Below, piece after piece: positions 60,643 to 64,000 of a stretch of 64,000 nucleotides of DNA. The stretch lies in contig JARVKI010000024.1 of NCBI GenBank assembly GCA_036674765.1, positions 62,001-126,000 of the forward strand, read 5' to 3'. Under the pieces are notes generated by a model. The model was not told where the DNA came from. It did not search any database and worked only from the letters and a program-made list of their open reading frames with translations. Numbering within the stretch: the stretch's first letter is position 1; every line of letters begins with the position of its first letter. Both the position numbers and the translations under genes were made by a program. The DNA is from Seiridium cupressi. Its lineage: Eukaryota; Ascomycota; Sordariomycetes; Amphisphaeriales; Sporocadaceae.

Positions 60643-62555
60643 CTAGTCTTCATACTTCTCCCATAATGATTTGATAGAATCGTACTCATTCTCGATGACA
60701 TTCTTGTGTCTGTCAGATCGCGGTGTGATAAGTATGGGGAATTTCTTGGGTGCAATCAGAAATCCATCGTGGTAAGCCGTAACAATATCATCATCAACAG
60801 CCTCAGACCCTGGCGAGAGATTAAAGGCCCAAGCTATTTTGGCCATATTCAACATCTTTTTCGAGAACGTCGTCAGCAGTGAATAATTATCAAATCAAGA
60901 GGGTGAAAGTAAGGAAATATACCAAGGAGTTCTTCGCCAGACGATGGCCTGGGCATGTCCGTCTCCCTGCACCGAACGCGTACGATGTTCGCCGGTGATC
61001 ATCCGTGGTTGTATCAACGGGTACCCGAGTTCCATATTCGTTGTTGAGAAAACGGTCGGGCAAGAACTCTCCAGGTCTTTCATATTGAGCCTCGTCGTTA
61101 TGAATCGCCCAAGTATTAGCAATTACCACAGTACCTTTGGGTAAAAAGTATCCTTCATAGGTATCATCTTGGGTCAATGCGTGAGGGACCCCACCAGGTG
61201 CTACTGGACGCCATCTAAGGGTCTTTGAGGTCTAGTCAGAACATAGAGATATGAAGAAGGCAGCGCAAGTTGGAGCATGATTAACGCACCTCGTCCATGC
61301 ATGCCTTGATGAAAGGTAGATTACCAATATCTTGTGACGTCGGAGACCTCGATGATCCGCACACTGCATCAACCTCGCTTTGCGCCTTCTTGAACTCGGC
61401 CGGGTATTTGATCATAGCCAGAAGGAACGAGAGTAAGGTCGAGGCAGTGGTGTCTGAGCCAGCTTCCATCTGTCATAATCAGAAAAGAAACTCGAGAATC
61501 TGGCAACAAAGGCGAAAAGTGGCTACTTACTAGGTTTCCAGCCAAGTACGCAATATGCTCATCGTCCATGTCGTTCTTCTCTTGGTCTTGTAGCATCGAG
61601 CGTAGGAAGCAGTCGCCGCCCTTCCCAGCCTCCAGTCGCTTCCTGGTTTCCCGCAAGAGCCTGAGATAGAGGCTGCTCTGCTCCTCGCGCACAGCCTTGG
61701 CCCATCTTTTCCAGGGCGCCAGGAAATCGGGCAGCATCTTCAGAAATGGGTACTCATCGACTGGTGGAGTCGCCCCCTGCTCGAGGAGCGCGGTAAACTG
61801 GTCCTGGGCATGGTATAGCGCCTGAACATTGGGGGAATCGAAGCGCGCCCCACGCTGGCCATAGACCGAGGCGAGAATTACGGCAGTGGTATAACGGCGG
61901 ATGTGGTCGTAGTACCCTTGGGGGTCCTGGACAAGCTGTAACATGGTTTGTGTGGCTTCGGCTTCCTGGAGGGGAAGCAACCTGTCCACTACGTTCACAT
62001 TGAGAAGTGATTGCAGGATCTTGCGTTGTTTTCGCCACTCCGCGCCGTATTGTAGAAGGAGGATATGTATCTCATTTGGGCACACGACCTCATTGGCAAT
62101 ATAGCCGTTGGCACGACTGGAATAGATCGAGCCCCTCTGATCGAATAGACTGCACCATGTTCAGTTCTGTACTATACCATTGGTGATTTTACTGGATTCC
62201 CAACTCACGCCTTGACATGCTTGTAACTATTCAAGACGACAACATTTTGAGAGCCAATCTTCAAACCAATGATTGAGCCATAGTCGGCTTGCATGCGTTG
62301 AAACCTAGATAACGATGGTCATTATGGAAACAATGAGATTGTGTATTGCATGTTGTTTGCGTACTTGAGGAAGGCCTTGACGCGAGGCACCTGGGTGATA
62401 TTTCCGATGAAAGGTACTGTCGGAGGGCCGGGAGGGAAATCTGCAGGCCGGCGGCTTGCAAGAAAGTACTTGAACAAGACGGCTACGACAAGAAGAATTA
62501 CTGGCAGGCATAATTGGCTGACGCCCGGGACACCCATGATGCCCATCAGCGACAT
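60643..62555 (-). CDS. Cytochrome P450 monooxygenase of the PKS cluster
   Basis: Six exons, 62365-62555, 62209-62304, 61531-62149, 61290-61469, 60923-61222 and 60643-60855, join to 532 residues. An N-terminal anchor (LCLPVILLVVAVLFKYFLA) is followed by the PPGPPTVPFIGN proline hinge of ER-bound microsomal P450s. The I-helix oxygen-binding motif is AGSDTT at 305-310. The ExxR pair Glu362/Arg365 is split by intron 4. The heme loop FGAGRRTCPG spans 445-454 with the ligand Cys452. All signatures are intact. Six small exons set it apart from its neighbours. It lies tail to tail with the NR-PKS and probably oxidises the polyketide after release: hydroxylation, epoxidation or ring formation, not predictable here. 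It needs a cytochrome P450 reductase encoded elsewhere. The start ATG is 62555. Confidence 0.93.
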
Positions 62556-63825
62556 GGTAGTGAGAGGACAGGACTATCACTCCTGGGTAAGGTAGTCAAT
62601 GGAAAGTGTTTGCAAATGTCGCGTGTTGAAGTTAAGAAGCGTTGAGAACCCTGGCGGCCAAGAAGCTCGGTAACAACCTGCTCAATGAAGTCACATGCAG
62701 TGCTTCAGAAGCCATCAACAATTAAGCTCAGCTCGTACTACGGTACGACCAAAGCAAGCGCTGCAAGCTCTGGACTTCACTCGTTCTGCAAAGAGTGATA
62801 TTCATATAAGCCATCTTATGCTCCGTATCGGAGCGTAGATACATATTCAACAATCCGATACAAATATTGGGGGCTAGAGGATTCACATCCCTGATCATTC
62901 GATGTTACCCTCGGCGCCAAACCTGGCAACCTCTAGGACCCGGCCGTCTGGAACCAATGCCGAAACCCACAATGCTCCAATTGGTAATTCTGCCAAATCC
63001 ATCAATGTGTACGTGCTTACGTGGTCGGCAGGGAATAATAAGACCATGGTCTGACGCAAAGTAGCGCTTAGCGTCCGGCCAGGCTCGAAGTACCGGTACA
63101 TTACTGAATTGAGCTAGGTATAGCCCGCTATAGCCCACACTAATGGAACGTCTACGGGGCAGGGCTGCACCGCTCGCCCTAACGACGGGCTGGCACCTTC
63201 CTTTCACATGCTCAACATCCGAAAACTCCACAAGGAAAGCGGATGATGCGTTAGAAGCTTCTTACTCAGCTCAGCTTGTTGCCAATGCGAGGTCCAAGGG
63301 AGAGCTGCGGGGCGGTGATCCTGCCCTGAGTACATGTAGCAACCAGGGAGCCCCGGTAATATTCAACAGCAACCGCTCCCGGCTCCGTACTATGGCTGCG
63401 TGGAGAACCTCGAAGGATTCAAGCTTCCCAGGACGCATTCTACCCTGCAGCCTGTTGATACGTACGTTGCATTTGCAGACCAGGCCTGCTGCTCTGTGCA
63501 TCTCCGGCACGCTGGATCCATCTCCACCGTGGAGATCGCCCGGGTTGGAAGAGAAGAGCACCAGGACGGTAGGACGAGTCTGAGGAGCCATTGCCAACTT
63601 AGCCAGCCCCCGAACAGCTATGCATCTCTCCAGTCCTGCTTTGCCATCTTCTCCAGGCATGTGGCTAGGTAGTGATTAACATCGCAGCCACAAGAGGCTG
63701 GTGCAGCGAAGCGGCTTGTCCAAGTTACCGACTCTTGAAGTGGCCAAGCAGTGCTGGCCACGACTGGGCAGACAGGCGTACATTTCGCTGCGTGCTATGA
63801 GCAGTACGATATTGGAGACTACGTC
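62556..63825. promoter_or_regulatory. Divergent promoter region, P450 and transporter genes
   Basis: 1.27 kb between the P450 start and the presumed transporter start, which diverge. Frames at 63143-63583, 63271-63660 and 63400-63672 overlap one another on both strands and show no family features. I read it as promoter sequence for both genes. Confidence 0.4.
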
Positions 63826-64000
63826 ATGTCGCTCTTCGACAATTACTCCAATCTTTGTCGGGACGGTACATTCGGTCCTACCGTGCCGCAAATAGCTGAA
63901 TGCCGTGGTGGCTTCGATTTTACAGGTATTCACGTGTTCGTTGGTGGCCTGAAGTCCAAGACCTAATAAATTTTGTGACCAGTAACTTTCGAAGAAAGCA
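63826..64000 (+). CDS. ABC-C (MRP-type) multidrug transporter, 5' end only
   Basis: A first exon from ATG 63826 to 63925 reads MSLFDNYSNLCRDG, then FGPTVPQIAECRGGFDFT. The join across a 57-base intron (63926-63982, GTATTC to ACCAG) continues VTFEES to the window edge. The pattern of an early Cys, then FGP, then CRGGFDFT followed by a hydrophobic residue and FEES/FEQS is what I know as the start of fungal full-length ABC-C transporters, just before the first TM helix. The frame-keeping splice supports it. Such pumps in secondary-metabolite clusters export the product or give self-protection. Only about 39 residues are visible, so the assignment rests on this short motif. The rest lies outside the window. 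Confidence 0.55.

Noticed and set aside
63143..63660. Overlapping frames on both strands upstream of the transporter
   Set aside because: No motifs, and they occupy the divergent P450/transporter promoter.

Overview
The window is nuclear DNA of a filamentous ascomycete (Pezizomycotina). Genes are interrupted by short GT-AG introns of about 40 to 120 bases. Fungus-specific families are present: Rtt109, Zn2Cys6 regulators, 2EXR, Clr5-ankyrin, DUF6536, and iterative type I polyketide synthases with SAT and PT domains. Intergenic stretches of 0.5 to 2 kb are common. I cannot fix the genus from the sequence alone. No rRNA, CRISPR array or intact transposon was seen.

Left part (1-25 kb): a housekeeping histone acetyltransferase gene (rtt109) is followed by a decayed DUF6536 membrane-protein gene, a 2EXR gene and a convergent Zn2Cys6 regulator. 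Next come a Clr5-ankyrin gene carrying a one-base frameshift, an HpcH/HpaI (macrophomate-synthase-like) aldolase, an alpha/beta hydrolase head-to-head with a broken ankyrin fragment, a D-2-hydroxyacid dehydrogenase, and a regulator with two tandem Zn2Cys6 clusters.

Middle (25-42 kb): a three-module CbbX-type AAA+ ATPase, two amino-acid permeases of the APC superfamily, a GNAT acetyltransferase, an inositol-dehydrogenase-like Gfo/Idh/MocA oxidoreductase and a small secreted eight-cysteine protein with a Kex2-type propeptide. An AT-rich, gene-poor 1.6 kb stretch separates these from the cluster.

Right part (42-64 kb): a polyketide biosynthetic cluster. A 3,253-residue highly reducing PKS (KS-AT-DH-MT-ER-KR-ACP) ends in a carnitine-acyltransferase-type release domain. 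It is transcribed divergently, across a 1.6 kb shared promoter region, from a 2,103-residue non-reducing PKS (SAT-KS-AT-PT-ACP-TE). A P450 gene is convergent with the NR-PKS. At the right edge the first exon of what looks like an ABC-C (MRP-type) transporter begins, so the cluster probably continues beyond the window. The inferred logic is that the HR-PKS makes a reduced chain which is either handed to the NR-PKS through its SAT domain or esterified to an acceptor by the acyltransferase domain. The NR-PKS then builds and cyclises an aromatic core, the P450 oxidises it and the transporter exports it. An HR-PKS with its own acyltransferase release domain paired with a starter-accepting NR-PKS is the most interesting system here. 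Exon joins reported for the main genes were checked by hand for reading-frame continuity.
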